A DNA stretch of 64,000 nt from Acidobacteria bacterium 13_1_20CM_3_53_8 (GCA_001920415.1 MNJR01000126.1:1-64000), one strand, 5' to 3'; positions 8,469 through 17,842 are shown, numbered from the stretch's first letter. Notes: generated from the letters alone by a model not told the origin. Made by a program: numbers and translations.

Positions 8469-9587
8469 ATGACCGGCGAGAGCGTTGAAGATACAAAAGA
8501 ACATTCCAACCAAAGTGCGGCGCACGTGACGGGTGAGTATGATCCATTCATCAGGGGTCTGTTTCCTGTTGGTGTGCGCACCGTTCAGGCACTTGATATA
8601 GCACGAGGCCGCATGTTCCCTTGTGAGATATGGTATCCCGCGACTGCGCAGTATGCGGGTCAAGATATTGCACAGGAAACTCAAGATGTCTTCACGGTTC
8701 CGCCAAGCGATACACCACGCAGCCAAATGGCTGTACGCAATGCCGCAGCCCAAGCTGGCACTTGCCCGCTGATTATCTTTTCTCATAGCAGCGGAGGCAA
8801 TCGGCTACAATCCACGTTTCTCTGCACACACTTAAGCAGCCACGGATATTTGGTCGCAGCGTTAGATCATTCTGAGGTGGTAGCAGCGGAACTGGCGCGC
8901 CAACCCGTTGAATCGGACGAACAAAGAGCGGCGCGACAGGAAGCCTGGATTGCGAACCGTGTGCCTGATATACGCTTTCTCCTAGATCACCTGCTTGGCG
9001 GCGCGTTGCTGGACTCGCAAATTAACCTTGCTCCCGCTCAGATTGGAATCGTGGGACACAGCTTCGGCGGTTGGACAGCGCTCGCTGCAACTGAAGTCGA
9101 GCCGCGCATACGCGCAGTTGTGGCGCTCGCGCCGGGTGGAAGTTCCAAGCCGAAACCCGGGATTCTTCGCGTGAAGCTTAACTTCGATTGGGGTCGTGAC
9201 GTTCCTACGCTCTATCTGGTTGCGGAGAATGATATTTCACTTCCACTAGCCGGGATGTACGAAATATTCGAAAGGACTCCGGCAACAAAACAGATGATCA
9301 TCCTGCGCCGGGCAGATCACATGCACTTCATGGACAATGTAGAGGAGACGCACGAGGCCGTGCGGGCAATGCCGTTCACAGGAGAGTTGGCCTGGATTAC
9401 GAAAGAGATGCGCCCCATCGCGGAACTCTGCTCAGGTGAACAGGCTCACCTATTTGTGCGTGGCCTCACCGTTTGCCACATGGATGCAATCTTAAGGCGG
9501 CAAGGTGAAGCGCGAGCGTTCCTGGCCGGTGACTTGGAAACTGAACTCGCAGAGCGTGGCGTCCATGTGATTGTGCATAAGCCCTGA
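8469..9587 (+). CDS. Alpha/beta hydrolase (PAF-acetylhydrolase-like)
   Basis: About 372 residues from the ATG at 8469 (GAGG ribosome binding site 8 nt upstream; the TTG at 8466 is less likely). The alpha/beta hydrolase core is clear: oxyanion strand PLIIFSHSSGG near residue 100, nucleophile elbow GHSFGG with Ser198, and a plausible catalytic histidine in ADHMHFMDN near residue 289. The N-terminal region (FPVGVRTVQALDIARG, CEIWYPA) resembles platelet-activating-factor acetylhydrolase / dienelactone hydrolase relatives acting on esters. No signal peptide. The STAND gene follows 107 bp later on the same strand; whether the two act together is unknown. Confidence 0.8.
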   Translation: MTGESVEDTKEHSNQSAAHVTGEYDPFIRGLFPVGVRTVQALDIARGRMFPCEIWYPATAQYAGQDIAQETQDVFTVPPSDTPRSQMAVRNAAAQAGTCPLIIFSHSSGGNRLQSTFLCTHLSSHGYLVAALDHSEVVAAELARQPVESDEQRAARQEAWIANRVPDIRFLLDHLLGGALLDSQINLAPAQIGIVGHSFGGWTALAATEVEPRIRAVVALAPGGSSKPKPGILRVKLNFDWGRDVPTLYLVAENDISLPLAGMYEIFERTPATKQMIILRRADHMHFMDNVEETHEAVRAMPFTGELAWITKEMRPIAELCSGEQAHLFVRGLTVCHMDAILRRQGEARAFLAGDLETELAERGVHVIVHKP

Positions 9588-9694
9588 CGCCGACTGCCAC
9601 CTTATGCTGAACGCAAGCCACGAATCGTTGAGGCACGCATGTCGGATGCTGGCTATATAATCGAAGCAAAAGAGTCTGAGCGGGAGGTTAGACT

Positions 9695-10978
9695 ATGAAC
9701 AAGCTGCGAATCTTCGCCGCGTCGCCATCGGACGTAGCAGCAGAGCGCGCCAAAGTGGAAACGGTCGCAGCGATGCTGAAGCCTATGGCCGAATATCTGG
9801 GCATCGCACTCGAAGTGCTTGACTGGCGCGCGGTCGTACCTGATATGGGACGCCCCGAACAGGTCATTCTCAACCAGCTTGAGCCTACAGACTGGGATGC
9901 GTTCATAGGCATCCTCTGGCATCGCTTCGGCACACCGCCCGGCGGTCAAGACCCGCAAACGCAGAAAGAATATTTGGCGGGCACGGAAGAGGAGTTTAAG
10001 ACCGCGCTTCGTCTATCGAAAGATTACGGCAAGCCGCGCATCATGATGTATCGCTGCACGCGACAGCTACCGTACGACGTTGACCCAGACCAGTTCAAGC
10101 GCGTTAAAGAGTTCTTTGCTCAATTTGAGGCTATCAAGGGCGAGCATCCGGGCTTGTATCACTCATTCGATACCATCGAAGCGTTCGAGAAACTTCTCCT
10201 CGATAATCTGCAAAGGCTCTTGCTAGACTACGGCGAAAAGATCAAGGGCAAGCCGATTGACCCGGAAGTTATCCAGGAGTTCGTTCCTAAAATTCCAGAC
10301 AATCTGCCGCGCCGCTCATCCTTCTTCGGGCGCGACAAAGAGATGGAAGCCGTGATGCGCGCTCTCAGTCCCGAAGACCGCACGTGGGGCGTGCTCCTAG
10401 ACGGCATAGGCGGCATAGGCAAATCCGCGCTCGCTGTCGAAGCCGCATATCGCTGCAAAGAGAAAGGCTCGTTCGACGCATTCATCTTCGTCAGCGCCAA
10501 GCAGAACATCCTAGCGCCAGAGAAAATCCGCGAACTCGTGCCGGTCGCTCGCACGCTCGACGAATTTCTGAACGAGACAGCGCGCATCCTTGGCCGCATA
10601 GATATTCCTAAACTTGCCAGCGACGGCAAGCGACGCGCCCTGCTCGACGCGCTGCGCGAAACTCCCACGCTGCTCATCTACGACAACCTCGAAACGCTAA
10701 CGAAAGATGAGCAGGAGACAATGGCAGACTTCCTGCGCGAACTGCCGCAAAAGTGCAAGGCAATCATCACAAGCCGACGGCGCGGCGGTGAAGGCGCGGT
10801 CTGGCTTAGGTTTAGCCGAGAAATTACGGCGCGCGGGCGAGGCGCGATGGCAAGAACTGTACGACGCGACAGGCGGCTCGCCCCTAGCACTGACCCATAC
10901 GCTTGGGTTGATGCGAGTACGCGCGGCATTAACGTTCGACAGAGCACTGGAAATGCTTCGCGGCAACCGCGACTCTGA
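9695..10978 (+). CDS. DUF4062 - NB-ARC STAND NTPase, N-terminal half (frameshifted)
   Basis: Residues 1-175 form a DUF4062 domain (KLRIFAASPSDVAAER start), an N-terminal module often found on STAND proteins. An NB-ARC-type ATPase follows: Walker A GIGGIGKS at 237-244, Walker B TLLIYDNLETL near 325-335, and sensor motif AIITSRRRGGEG near 356-367. From about residue 372 (near 10808) the frame departs from the family and ends in meaningless arginine-rich sequence at 10978. The missing part continues in the +1 frame, listed separately. STAND proteins are signal-sensing switches, some of them antiphage; here the ATPase is intact up to the break. Strong ribosome binding site GGGAGG before ATG 9695. 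Confidence 0.82.
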   Translation: MNKLRIFAASPSDVAAERAKVETVAAMLKPMAEYLGIALEVLDWRAVVPDMGRPEQVILNQLEPTDWDAFIGILWHRFGTPPGGQDPQTQKEYLAGTEEEFKTALRLSKDYGKPRIMMYRCTRQLPYDVDPDQFKRVKEFFAQFEAIKGEHPGLYHSFDTIEAFEKLLLDNLQRLLLDYGEKIKGKPIDPEVIQEFVPKIPDNLPRRSSFFGRDKEMEAVMRALSPEDRTWGVLLDGIGGIGKSALAVEAAYRCKEKGSFDAFIFVSAKQNILAPEKIRELVPVARTLDEFLNETARILGRIDIPKLASDGKRRALLDALRETPTLLIYDNLETLTKDEQETMADFLRELPQKCKAIITSRRRGGEGAVWLRFSREITARGRGAMARTVRRDRRLAPSTDPYAWVDASTRGINVRQSTGNASRQPRL

Positions 10979-12224
10979 TTTGCAACAGTTCGTCTTTCAA
11001 GAAGCGCGCAAGGAGTTAACCACAAATGATGTGACTGCGCTCCGCGCCCTCTCGTTCTTCGTCCCATCCGCCACGTTCGAGGCATGGATGGACGTTGCCA
11101 AACTTTCCCGCAACGAGTTAGAGATTACGATTGACCGCCTGAGCGCACTCTCGTTGATAGATGTCTTAGCAGGCGAGGAACGTTACGCCCTACACCCGCT
11201 CACGCGTAATTTTGTACGCGGCGAACTGCTAGCGGACGAGCAAATAACGCTTGAGACTGGGTTGAGCTTTGCTAGTTACTGGGTAGCGTATGCAGAACGA
11301 TATGGAGGTGACGAAGAGAATTACAAAACATTTAATCTTCTTGAATCTGATTGGGCAAATCTCGAAGCGGCGGCAGAATGGCTGTGGCAAGCAATAAAGA
11401 TACAAGGCGAAAACGTTAATGATAAGGACGCGGCTTTGATGCTTAATGACTTAGCAAACGCTCTATGCAGTACGTCAGGCCCTCTCTTTTATTTAGGTCG
11501 GTGGGATGCTCACCTACAACTGAGCACGCGCGCATACGAATCAATAAGTGCTTTAGGTGAATGGAGCGAATCAGGTTGGCGAGCGTATCAGGCAGCGTGG
11601 GTTTACTACTATCGTACTAACAACGAAGAGGCTGAGCGCTGGGTAGGTCTCTGTGCTGAGGCATGGGCACGCAACGGGAGCAAATACGAGCAAGCAGTCA
11701 GTATGAGCGTACGCGGGCTAATAGCACAACAACGAGGAGATTTCGATGTCGCCGAACGACTATTTCAGGATGAGCTAATGATTTTTCGCGAGTTGAATTC
11801 TGATGAGGAAATTGCGAACGTGTTAAGCGTATTGGGAGGAATCGAGGAAGACCGAGAACATTACGATGCTGCGGAGCAATATTACCGCGAATCTTTAGAT
11901 ATAAGTCAACGAGGGAGATATACACATTTCACTCCTGTAGTGTTCGGCAACTTAGGCAACCTCGCGTTCGAGCGCAAACGTTGGGCAGAGGCACGTGACT
12001 GGTATGAGAAAGCATTGCTGATAGGGCACGAAATTGGGCGGCAAGATTTGATTGCAGGTGCACAATATGGTCTCGCGCGGGTTTATGAGTCGGAAGGGCA
12101 GCTTGACCTTGCACTGTCGCTGACGCAAGAGGCACTAGTGATTCATGAGAAGTTACATCACGGAGATTTGCAGTTAACAAGGGAATTGGTAGAGAGGTTG
12201 AAGAAGAAAATAGATGAGCAATAG
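10707..12224 (+). CDS. STAND NTPase, C-terminal half with TPR repeats (frameshifted)
   Basis: This frame holds the continuation of the preceding gene. Coherent homology starts at about 10810 (GLAEKLRRAGEARWQELYDA) and runs through the winged-helix region (SFFVPSATFEAWMDVAKLSR, YALHPLTRNFVRGELL) into tetratricopeptide repeats (for example EEIANVLSVLGGIEEDREHY and WAEARDWYEKALLIGHEIG) that would sense a ligand or partner. The first 35 codons of the open frame merely overlap the upstream frame. Returning to frame needs +1 nt, and about 15-25 residues between the NB-ARC sensor motif and GLAEKL seem absent, so a deletion of 3n+2 nt is more likely than a point indel. Confidence 0.75.
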   Translation: MSRRQWQTSCANCRKSARQSSQADGAAVKARSGLGLAEKLRRAGEARWQELYDATGGSPLALTHTLGLMRVRAALTFDRALEMLRGNRDSDLQQFVFQEARKELTTNDVTALRALSFFVPSATFEAWMDVAKLSRNELEITIDRLSALSLIDVLAGEERYALHPLTRNFVRGELLADEQITLETGLSFASYWVAYAERYGGDEENYKTFNLLESDWANLEAAAEWLWQAIKIQGENVNDKDAALMLNDLANALCSTSGPLFYLGRWDAHLQLSTRAYESISALGEWSESGWRAYQAAWVYYYRTNNEEAERWVGLCAEAWARNGSKYEQAVSMSVRGLIAQQRGDFDVAERLFQDELMIFRELNSDEEIANVLSVLGGIEEDREHYDAAEQYYRESLDISQRGRYTHFTPVVFGNLGNLAFERKRWAEARDWYEKALLIGHEIGRQDLIAGAQYGLARVYESEGQLDLALSLTQEALVIHEKLHHGDLQLTRELVERLKKKIDEQ

Positions 12225-12251
12225 CCTTTCTAACGTAGTAGCTACAAACTA

Positions 12252-12414
12252 ATACTAGATTGCAGAATGAAGTAAGGAACGGCGGGGGCAAGCCCGCCTT
12301 CCCTACCTGTGAGATTATAAAAGTTGAGCTTTTGGGATTTAACCTCTCAACTTAATCAACCTCAAAGGTAAGGAAGGCGGGCTTGCCCCCGCTCTTTAAT
12401 CTAATTCGCAATAT
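12252..12414. mobile_element. MITE-like element, family H (GCGGGGGCAAGCCCGCC), copy 1
   Basis: The outer part (ATACTAGATTGCA... at 12252) and the GCGGGGGCAAGCCCGCC arms (about 12281-12299 and 12374-12392) match the copy at 56131-56305, including loop text GTTGAGC. It lies between convergent genes and could also terminate transcription both ways. The right terminal repeat is less well preserved than in copy 2. Confidence 0.65.
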
Positions 12415-12476
12415 TGTTCGCACTTACGCGCTAAGCGTGCGGTGCGGTCAGCTAAACTTTTACCTCTCGTTTCAGT

Positions 12477-14165
12477 TTAGTAATTCCTGATTATATCGAG
12501 AAGTCTTTGGGCTAGTTGCGGGTTCATGGTCTGGAGAATCTTTTGTTGCGCCATAGCGTCGTTGTTCTTGCCGAGTTTGTGGTAGACGTAGCCTAGATTG
12601 TAGATGGCTCCGGCGAAATTCGGTTTGAGTTGCGCGGCTCGTGCGTGTGCGTCGGCGGCCTCGCGCCAGCGATTGAGGCTACCGTAGGCGTAGCCTAGAT
12701 TGTTGTAGGCTTCTGCCCAGTTGGGTTTAAGTTCTATGGCCTTTTTGAATTCGTCAATGGCAAGCTCTTTCTGTCCCGAACGGCTCGCGGCGATGCCGTA
12801 GTTAAAATGCGCTTCGGCGTAGTTGGGGTTTAGTTGAATAGCCTTCTTTAGTTCGACGATGGCTTCCTGATACTTGCCTGTGTTGGTATATGCCCAGCCC
12901 AGGTTGCTGAAAGCTTCTGCATCGTTGGGATTCAGTTTTGCGGCGCGCTGCAAAATCTCTATGGCTTGCGGCCAGCGTTTGGCTTTGCCGTTTGCGAAGC
13001 CCAGATTGCTCAGGATGTCCGCGTTATTAGGCTTGTAACGGTCTGCGTTGGTGAGCACGGTAATCGCGTCCAGGTACTTGCCCTGCTTGATGTAAATCTC
13101 GCCAAGGCCATTGTAAGGGTCTGCGTATTCGCGCCTGACAAGTATGGCCTGCTTGTATGCATCAATGGCATGGTCGTCCTGATTCAAACGACGGTAAGCG
13201 TCGCCTATGTTGTTGTAGGCTTCAGCCCAACCGGGTCTGAGTTGCGCAGCCCTTTGATAAGATTGCACGGCCAGATCGTACTGCCCCTGATCGAAATAGT
13301 TTGCGCCCAGATTAAAATGAGCTTCCGTGTAAGCAGGTTTTAGTTGAATTGCGTGCTTGTAAGCTTCAATTGCTTCCGCGTCGCGGTTCAAACTGTCATA
13401 GGCTTCGCCAAGAAAATAGTAAGCAGATGCGTCGTCCGCTTTAAGACGAATCGCTTGCTGGTAAGCGGCTACGGCTTCCGCGTCGTGTCCTAGCTTATGA
13501 TTGGCCTGACCCAGATAAAGCTGAGCGCTCGCATCACTGGCATTGAGACGCGCTGCCTGCTTGAAAGATTCGAGCGCTTCCGTGTAGCGCGCTTTGTTGA
13601 AGTAAGCAATCCCGAGATTGTAATGGGCGTCCGACAAGGTTGGCTGAATGCTTACGGCGTGTTTGTAAGCTTCAATTGCATCGTCCGTGCGAGAGAGTTT
13701 GTCATAAGCTTCGCCGAGCGCAACGTAAGCGTCTGCGTTATTCGGCACGAGTTTGATAGCGTCGTTATAATCTTCGACCGCTTCGGCGTATTCGCTCGCA
13801 TCGAAAGCAGCGTCGCCCTGATCAAGCAGACGCTCGGCTTGCTCCTCGCGCGAATTGCGGCGCGGTCTGGGAGTCGTGCGCTGCTGTGGCTGATGAGATG
13901 GATGCTGATTACGCGCCAGCGCGGGTTGAGGTCGCGGCGTATTTACGACGGGCGCGTTTGGCTGCTGCGGGCGCGCTTTGTGTCGCGCTGCGATGGCGTG
14001 ATGCGTGAAGACGCTTCCCGAAACAAGCGCAGCGCCGCCAACTATATCTTCGACTCCACCGGCTCCGCCCGAAATATCCTGCGCACTAGAGAGCGCCCGC
14101 GCCTGTAATCCTATTAAGGCAAGTGAAAGACCGATTCGCCACCACAGAGAACGCTTACTTTTCAT
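12477..14165 (-). CDS. Secreted TPR-repeat protein
   Basis: 562 residues. A signal peptide occupies about residues 1-28 (WWRIGLSLALIGLQARALSS), then a proline- and histidine-rich low-complexity stretch to about 105. Residues 107-550 are some thirteen tandem tetratricopeptide repeats of 34 residues with the usual W/L-G-Y-A-F-A-P pattern (for example AYVALGEAYDKLSRTDDAIE and AYNNLGYAYGSLNRWREAAD). The TPR solenoid suggests a periplasmic or outer-membrane scaffold; no enzymatic domain is present. ATG ends at 14165. It is convergent with the STAND gene and divergent from the DUF3303 gene. Confidence 0.88.
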   Translation of the reverse strand: MKSKRSLWWRIGLSLALIGLQARALSSAQDISGGAGGVEDIVGGAALVSGSVFTHHAIAARHKARPQQPNAPVVNTPRPQPALARNQHPSHQPQQRTTPRPRRNSREEQAERLLDQGDAAFDASEYAEAVEDYNDAIKLVPNNADAYVALGEAYDKLSRTDDAIEAYKHAVSIQPTLSDAHYNLGIAYFNKARYTEALESFKQAARLNASDASAQLYLGQANHKLGHDAEAVAAYQQAIRLKADDASAYYFLGEAYDSLNRDAEAIEAYKHAIQLKPAYTEAHFNLGANYFDQGQYDLAVQSYQRAAQLRPGWAEAYNNIGDAYRRLNQDDHAIDAYKQAILVRREYADPYNGLGEIYIKQGKYLDAITVLTNADRYKPNNADILSNLGFANGKAKRWPQAIEILQRAAKLNPNDAEAFSNLGWAYTNTGKYQEAIVELKKAIQLNPNYAEAHFNYGIAASRSGQKELAIDEFKKAIELKPNWAEAYNNLGYAYGSLNRWREAADAHARAAQLKPNFAGAIYNLGYVYHKLGKNNDAMAQQKILQTMNPQLAQRLLDIIRNY

Positions 14166-14318
14166 CTACACGCTCCAGATGATTTCAATTTACTGAGAAC
14201 GAAGCTGCGCCAGTATGTCAGAAGTGTGGACAGGAGCAAAGGTTGTCTTTTGCCGCGCGATGCTTTAGCAGTAATTAAGAACTCATTTCAAAACCTGTAA
14301 CAGCTAATCAACAACTTT

Positions 14319-14446
14319 GCGAGCTTAAGCATTTCCCTTTGCGCCTTCGCGTGAAACTGCAACTCTTATCAATCTTGAGTAGCAAGAGAGTTGTAGTTTC
14401 TAGCAAAGGCGCAAAGAAAAGAGCAAAGACCGCAAAGGGGTTTTGA
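14319..14446. repeat. Hairpin element, family I, copy 2
   Basis: Shares GCGAGCTTAAGCATTTCCC and the TTTGCGCCTT arm with the element at 7446-7560; the internal loop differs. It occupies the divergent gap 14166-14501, where no other feature was recognised. Confidence 0.75.
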
Positions 14447-14501
14447 ATCTCGCTCTAAGGTCGGTTTGAGACGAGGGCCGCAGTGGAGTAGACTTTTGTA
14501 C

Positions 14502-14798
14502 ATGCTATTTATGGTCATCGAACGATTCAAACAGGGCGATCCGGCCCCCGTTGGCGAGCGGTTCAGGAGTAATGGTCGAATGCTGCCCGAAGAGGTCGTT
14601 TACCATGCAAGCTGGATGGACGAGGCGGGCATGCGTTGTTTTCAGATCATGGAAGCGCCGCGTCAAGAATTTCTGGATGCATGGGTGAGCCGTTGGGAAG
14701 ACCTTATCGAATTTGAAATCGTTCCAGTCCTGACCTCAAGCGATTTCTGGGCAAAAGAAAGGCAAAAGGGAAAAAAGGAAGGCAAAAGAGAAAAGTAA
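14502..14798 (+). CDS. DUF3303-like small protein
   Basis: About 98 residues from ATG 14502 (GGAG 13 nt upstream; a TTG at 14466 is less likely). The segment MLFMVIERFKQGD...GRMLPEEVVYHASWMD with later CFQIMEA and WVSRWEDLIEFEIVPVLTS matches the DUF3303 family, ferredoxin-like dimeric alpha/beta-barrel proteins of unknown function. The last 15 residues (KERQKGKKEGKREK) are encoded by the left arm of hairpin 14751-14911, so the natural C-terminus was probably near FWAK and the tail is repeat-derived. Confidence 0.75.
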   Translation: MLFMVIERFKQGDPAPVGERFRSNGRMLPEEVVYHASWMDEAGMRCFQIMEAPRQEFLDAWVSRWEDLIEFEIVPVLTSSDFWAKERQKGKKEGKREK

Positions 14799-14911
14799 AA
14801 AGGCAAAAGTGTGGACACGCCTTGCAGGCGTGAATTAGAGATTTAAAATCAGAGATGAAGGCTTTTCTCTTACTTTTGCCTTTTACCTTTTTACTTTTGA
14901 CTTTTCCTTCG
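14751..14911. repeat. Hairpin element, family B, overlapping a gene 3' end
   Basis: Left arm about 14751-14810, right arm about 14868-14911. The loop begins with a 33-nt segment (14805-14837) that is identical at 42740-42772 and itself contains the CACGCC/GGCGTG stem. Confidence 0.8.
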
Positions 14912-15056
14912 CTTGCCAATGCCAGCCCTGCTCGGATAAATTACTTACTCACTCGGTAAGCGCATCCCGCCAATTACCCTGCAAGAAGCAGTCGCGGATG
15001 GCTCTACTTCTACGAAAACTTATCTATGTCTCGAAAGGAATTTTTCCAAAACGGCC

Positions 15057-17165
15057 ATGAAAGCTTATTCAACCGAACAGATACGAAACCTTGCTGTCAT
15101 AGGGCACGGCGACGCCGGCAAAACTCAACTCATCAGTTCGCTCCTTTATGTTTCAGGCGTGACGCCGCGCTGGGGCAAAGTTGACGAAGGAACGACCACA
15201 ACAGATTACGAAGAGGATTCAATCGAGAGAAAGATTACGCTGAACACTGCGCTCGCGCATCTGGATTACAAAGAGACCAAGATTAATATCATAGACACGC
15301 CGGGCTACGCCGCTTTCGTGGCTCATGCGCGCCCCGCGCTTCGCGTTGCAGACTGCGCTATGGTCGTAGTTGACGGCGTGAACGGCGTGCAGGTGCAGAC
15401 GGAGAAGACCTGGGCTTACGCCAACGAATTCATACTGCCGCGCATAATGGTCGTTACGAAACTTGATAAAGAGCGCGCTGATTTCGGCGCGGCGGTCGAA
15501 GGGGCAGCCAAAATATTCAGCCGCGCGATAATTCCCTTCACGCTTCCGATTGGGAAAGAGAAAGATTTCAGGGGCGTCGTGGACGTGGTTCACATGAAGG
15601 CTTACGAGTTTGACTCGCAGGGGAAAGCGAAAGAGATTCCTATTCCTGAGCAGGGACGCGACCATGTTGATAAGACCAGAGAACGCCTTGTTGAATTGGT
15701 CGCAGAATCGAATGATGCGCTGATGGAGAAATATTTCGAGCAGGGCACGCTGGACGATGCCGACATCATCCCGAACATCATGGACGCAATCGCTCACAGC
15801 AAGCTCTGTCCGGTCTTCGCCGTCTCGGCCACTTCGCTCGCAGGTCTTTCAACCCTTCTGGATCACATCCTAGAATTCGTCCCAGACCCCGCTCACCACG
15901 AAGTCGAGCACGGTCGCACCGCAGCAGAATCGGATGGCGGCGAGCCTATTACACGGAAGTACAGCAGCACGGAGCCTTTCTCTGCCTACTGCTTCCGCAC
16001 AATCGCAGACCCGTTCGCAGGGCGCATCAACGTCTTCAAGATCATCAGCGGTCACGTAGGCACTGACGCAACCGTCTACAATTGTTCGCGCGGCACGCAA
16101 GAAAGATTGGGCGCGCTTCATACAGTTCAGGGCAAGCAGCTTGAAAAAATCCCTGAAGCAAACGCTGGCGACATCGTTGCTTGCGTGAAGTTGAAAGAGA
16201 CGCAGACGGGCGACTCTCTCTGTGACAAGAACGCGCCAGTTGTTTACGACGGCGTGCAATACCCTGAAGCCGCAATAGCTTTCGCAATCGAACCGAAATC
16301 TCGTCAGGATGAAGAGAAGATAAGCGTTGCGCTGCACAAGATTTTAGAGGAAGACCTGGCATTGGATTTCCACCGCGACGCGCAGACGAAAGAGTTTCTG
16401 CTGGCAGGCTCAGGCCAACTACACGTCGAGACGGTGATTGACAAATTGAGGAAGCGCTACGGCGTAGAGGTTACGCTTCATCCGCCGAAAGTTCCTTACA
16501 AGGAGACCATCACGCAACGCGCAGAAGTTCAGGGTCGTCACAAGAAGCAGACGGGCGGGCGCGGACAGTTCGGCGATTGCAAAGTTGTCTTCGAGCCACT
16601 GCCGCGCGGCGAGGGCTTCAAGTTTGAAGATAAGATTTTCGGAGGCTCAGTCCCCCAACAATTTCGGCCTGCCATTGAGAAGGGCATTATTGAAGCGGCG
16701 CAGAACGGCGCAATCGCCGGATACCCCCTGGTTGATTTCAAAGTCGAATTGATTGACGGCTCATACCACTCTGTTGATTCGGACGAACACTCATTCCGCG
16801 CCGCAGGCCGCAAGGCTTTCCGCGCAGCTATGGAAAAAGTGAAGCCCACGCTGCTTGAACCCATCATGGACGTAGAAGTCTTCACGCCGCAGGAATTCAG
16901 CGGCGACATCATGGGCGATCTGAATTCTAGGCGTGGTCGCGTGCAGGGCATGGAGATGAGCGGCAACCAGCAGGTCATCAAGGCTCAGGTTCCAATGGCC
17001 GAGATGCTAGACTATCAATCGCGCCTGAACTCCATCACAGCCGCGCGCGGCTCATACCACATGCAGTTCTCACACTACGATCAGGTGCCGCATCAAATCT
17101 CGCAAAAGATAGTCGAGCAGGCAAGGTCTGAAGGTAGGATTAGAGGAGCGGAAGAGGAAGAATAA
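15057..17165 (+). CDS. fusA: Elongation factor G-like GTPase (second EF-G type)
   Basis: 702 residues with the full EF-G layout: GTPase domain, OB-fold domain II, and domains III-V ending with the CAQMEF-like fold. G1 is GHGDAGKT (16-23) instead of the usual GHIDAGKTT, G2 is IERKITL instead of ERGITI, G3 DTPG near 80, G4 TKLD near 138. Domain IV contains GRGQFGDCKV, as in EF-G. The altered G1/G2 sequences indicate the paralogous EF-G group (EF-G2-like) rather than the primary translocase usually next to tuf and rpsL. A role in translation or ribosome recycling is inferred. No ribosomal protein genes are adjacent. Confidence 0.9.
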   Translation: MKAYSTEQIRNLAVIGHGDAGKTQLISSLLYVSGVTPRWGKVDEGTTTTDYEEDSIERKITLNTALAHLDYKETKINIIDTPGYAAFVAHARPALRVADCAMVVVDGVNGVQVQTEKTWAYANEFILPRIMVVTKLDKERADFGAAVEGAAKIFSRAIIPFTLPIGKEKDFRGVVDVVHMKAYEFDSQGKAKEIPIPEQGRDHVDKTRERLVELVAESNDALMEKYFEQGTLDDADIIPNIMDAIAHSKLCPVFAVSATSLAGLSTLLDHILEFVPDPAHHEVEHGRTAAESDGGEPITRKYSSTEPFSAYCFRTIADPFAGRINVFKIISGHVGTDATVYNCSRGTQERLGALHTVQGKQLEKIPEANAGDIVACVKLKETQTGDSLCDKNAPVVYDGVQYPEAAIAFAIEPKSRQDEEKISVALHKILEEDLALDFHRDAQTKEFLLAGSGQLHVETVIDKLRKRYGVEVTLHPPKVPYKETITQRAEVQGRHKKQTGGRGQFGDCKVVFEPLPRGEGFKFEDKIFGGSVPQQFRPAIEKGIIEAAQNGAIAGYPLVDFKVELIDGSYHSVDSDEHSFRAAGRKAFRAAMEKVKPTLLEPIMDVEVFTPQEFSGDIMGDLNSRRGRVQGMEMSGNQQVIKAQVPMAEMLDYQSRLNSITAARGSYHMQFSHYDQVPHQISQKIVEQARSEGRIRGAEEEE

Positions 17166-17170
17166 AACCA

Positions 17171-17286
17171 TTTTGGATTTTGGATTTTAGATTTTGGATT
17201 AAAGATTGAGTCGTCGCTCAACACATAGTTCAAAATCTCAATAATTGAGTTGCTGACTTCAATCCAAAATCTAAAATCCAAAATCA
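17171..17286. repeat. Hairpin element, family C
   Basis: Left arm about 17171-17200, right arm about 17260-17286, with an inner loop containing CTCAA/TTGAG stems. It begins 5 nt after the EF-G stop codon and ends one base before the Uma2 start codon, leaving no space for a Shine-Dalgarno sequence outside the element. Confidence 0.8.
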
Positions 17287-17287
17287 T

Positions 17288-17842
17288 ATGAGGCAATTAG
17301 CCAAACGCTTGCTTACGGTTGACGAGTACGAGCACATGGGCGAGGCGGGCATCTTTCACCCGGATGACCGCCTTGAACTGCTTGAGGGAGAGATTTACGA
17401 ACTGCCATACATTACTCCGCCTCACGCCGCTTGCGTTACATATCTGAACATGCTTTTACATCATCTTTTCTTTCGCATGTTCATTATTTCGGCGCAGCAC
17501 CCAATCCGCCTCGACGATTTCTCAGAGCCACAGCCGGACGTTGCGCTCCTGCGCTGGCGAGACGATTTTTATCGCCACGCGCACCCGACACCCGAAGACG
17601 TTCTGCTTGTCATCGAAGTAGCAGATTCAACGGTTGAAAGTGATCGCTCCTACAAGATTCCGCTCTACGCGAAAGCTGGGATAACAGAAAGCTGGCTCGT
17701 CAATCTTCTCGAAGAGCAGATAGAGCTATTTGCAATGCCCGCAAACGGCGTGTATCAAACTGGCAGAACCTTCAAGCGCGGCGACGCGGCGCAGTCATAC
17801 ACAATTCCTGACCTCAGCGTCAGCGTCTCTGATCTACTGTAA
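17288..17842 (+). CDS. Uma2 family endonuclease-like protein (DUF820)
   Basis: 184 residues. The pattern LTVDEYEHMGEAGIF, DDRLELLEGEIYE, EPQPDVALL, LLVIEVADSTVESDR and YAKAGITESWLVNL is characteristic of the Uma2/DUF820 PD-(D/E)xK nuclease fold, with the putative catalytic D (QPD), E (VIE) and K/Y (YKIPLYAKAG). The biological role of this large family, abundant in cyanobacteria and Acidobacteria, is unknown. The start at 17288 lies directly at the end of a family C hairpin, without a recognisable ribosome binding site. The C-terminus overlaps the end of the convergent HicB-like gene by 9 bp. Confidence 0.88.
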   Translation: MRQLAKRLLTVDEYEHMGEAGIFHPDDRLELLEGEIYELPYITPPHAACVTYLNMLLHHLFFRMFIISAQHPIRLDDFSEPQPDVALLRWRDDFYRHAHPTPEDVLLVIEVADSTVESDRSYKIPLYAKAGITESWLVNLLEEQIELFAMPANGVYQTGRTFKRGDAAQSYTIPDLSVSVSDLL

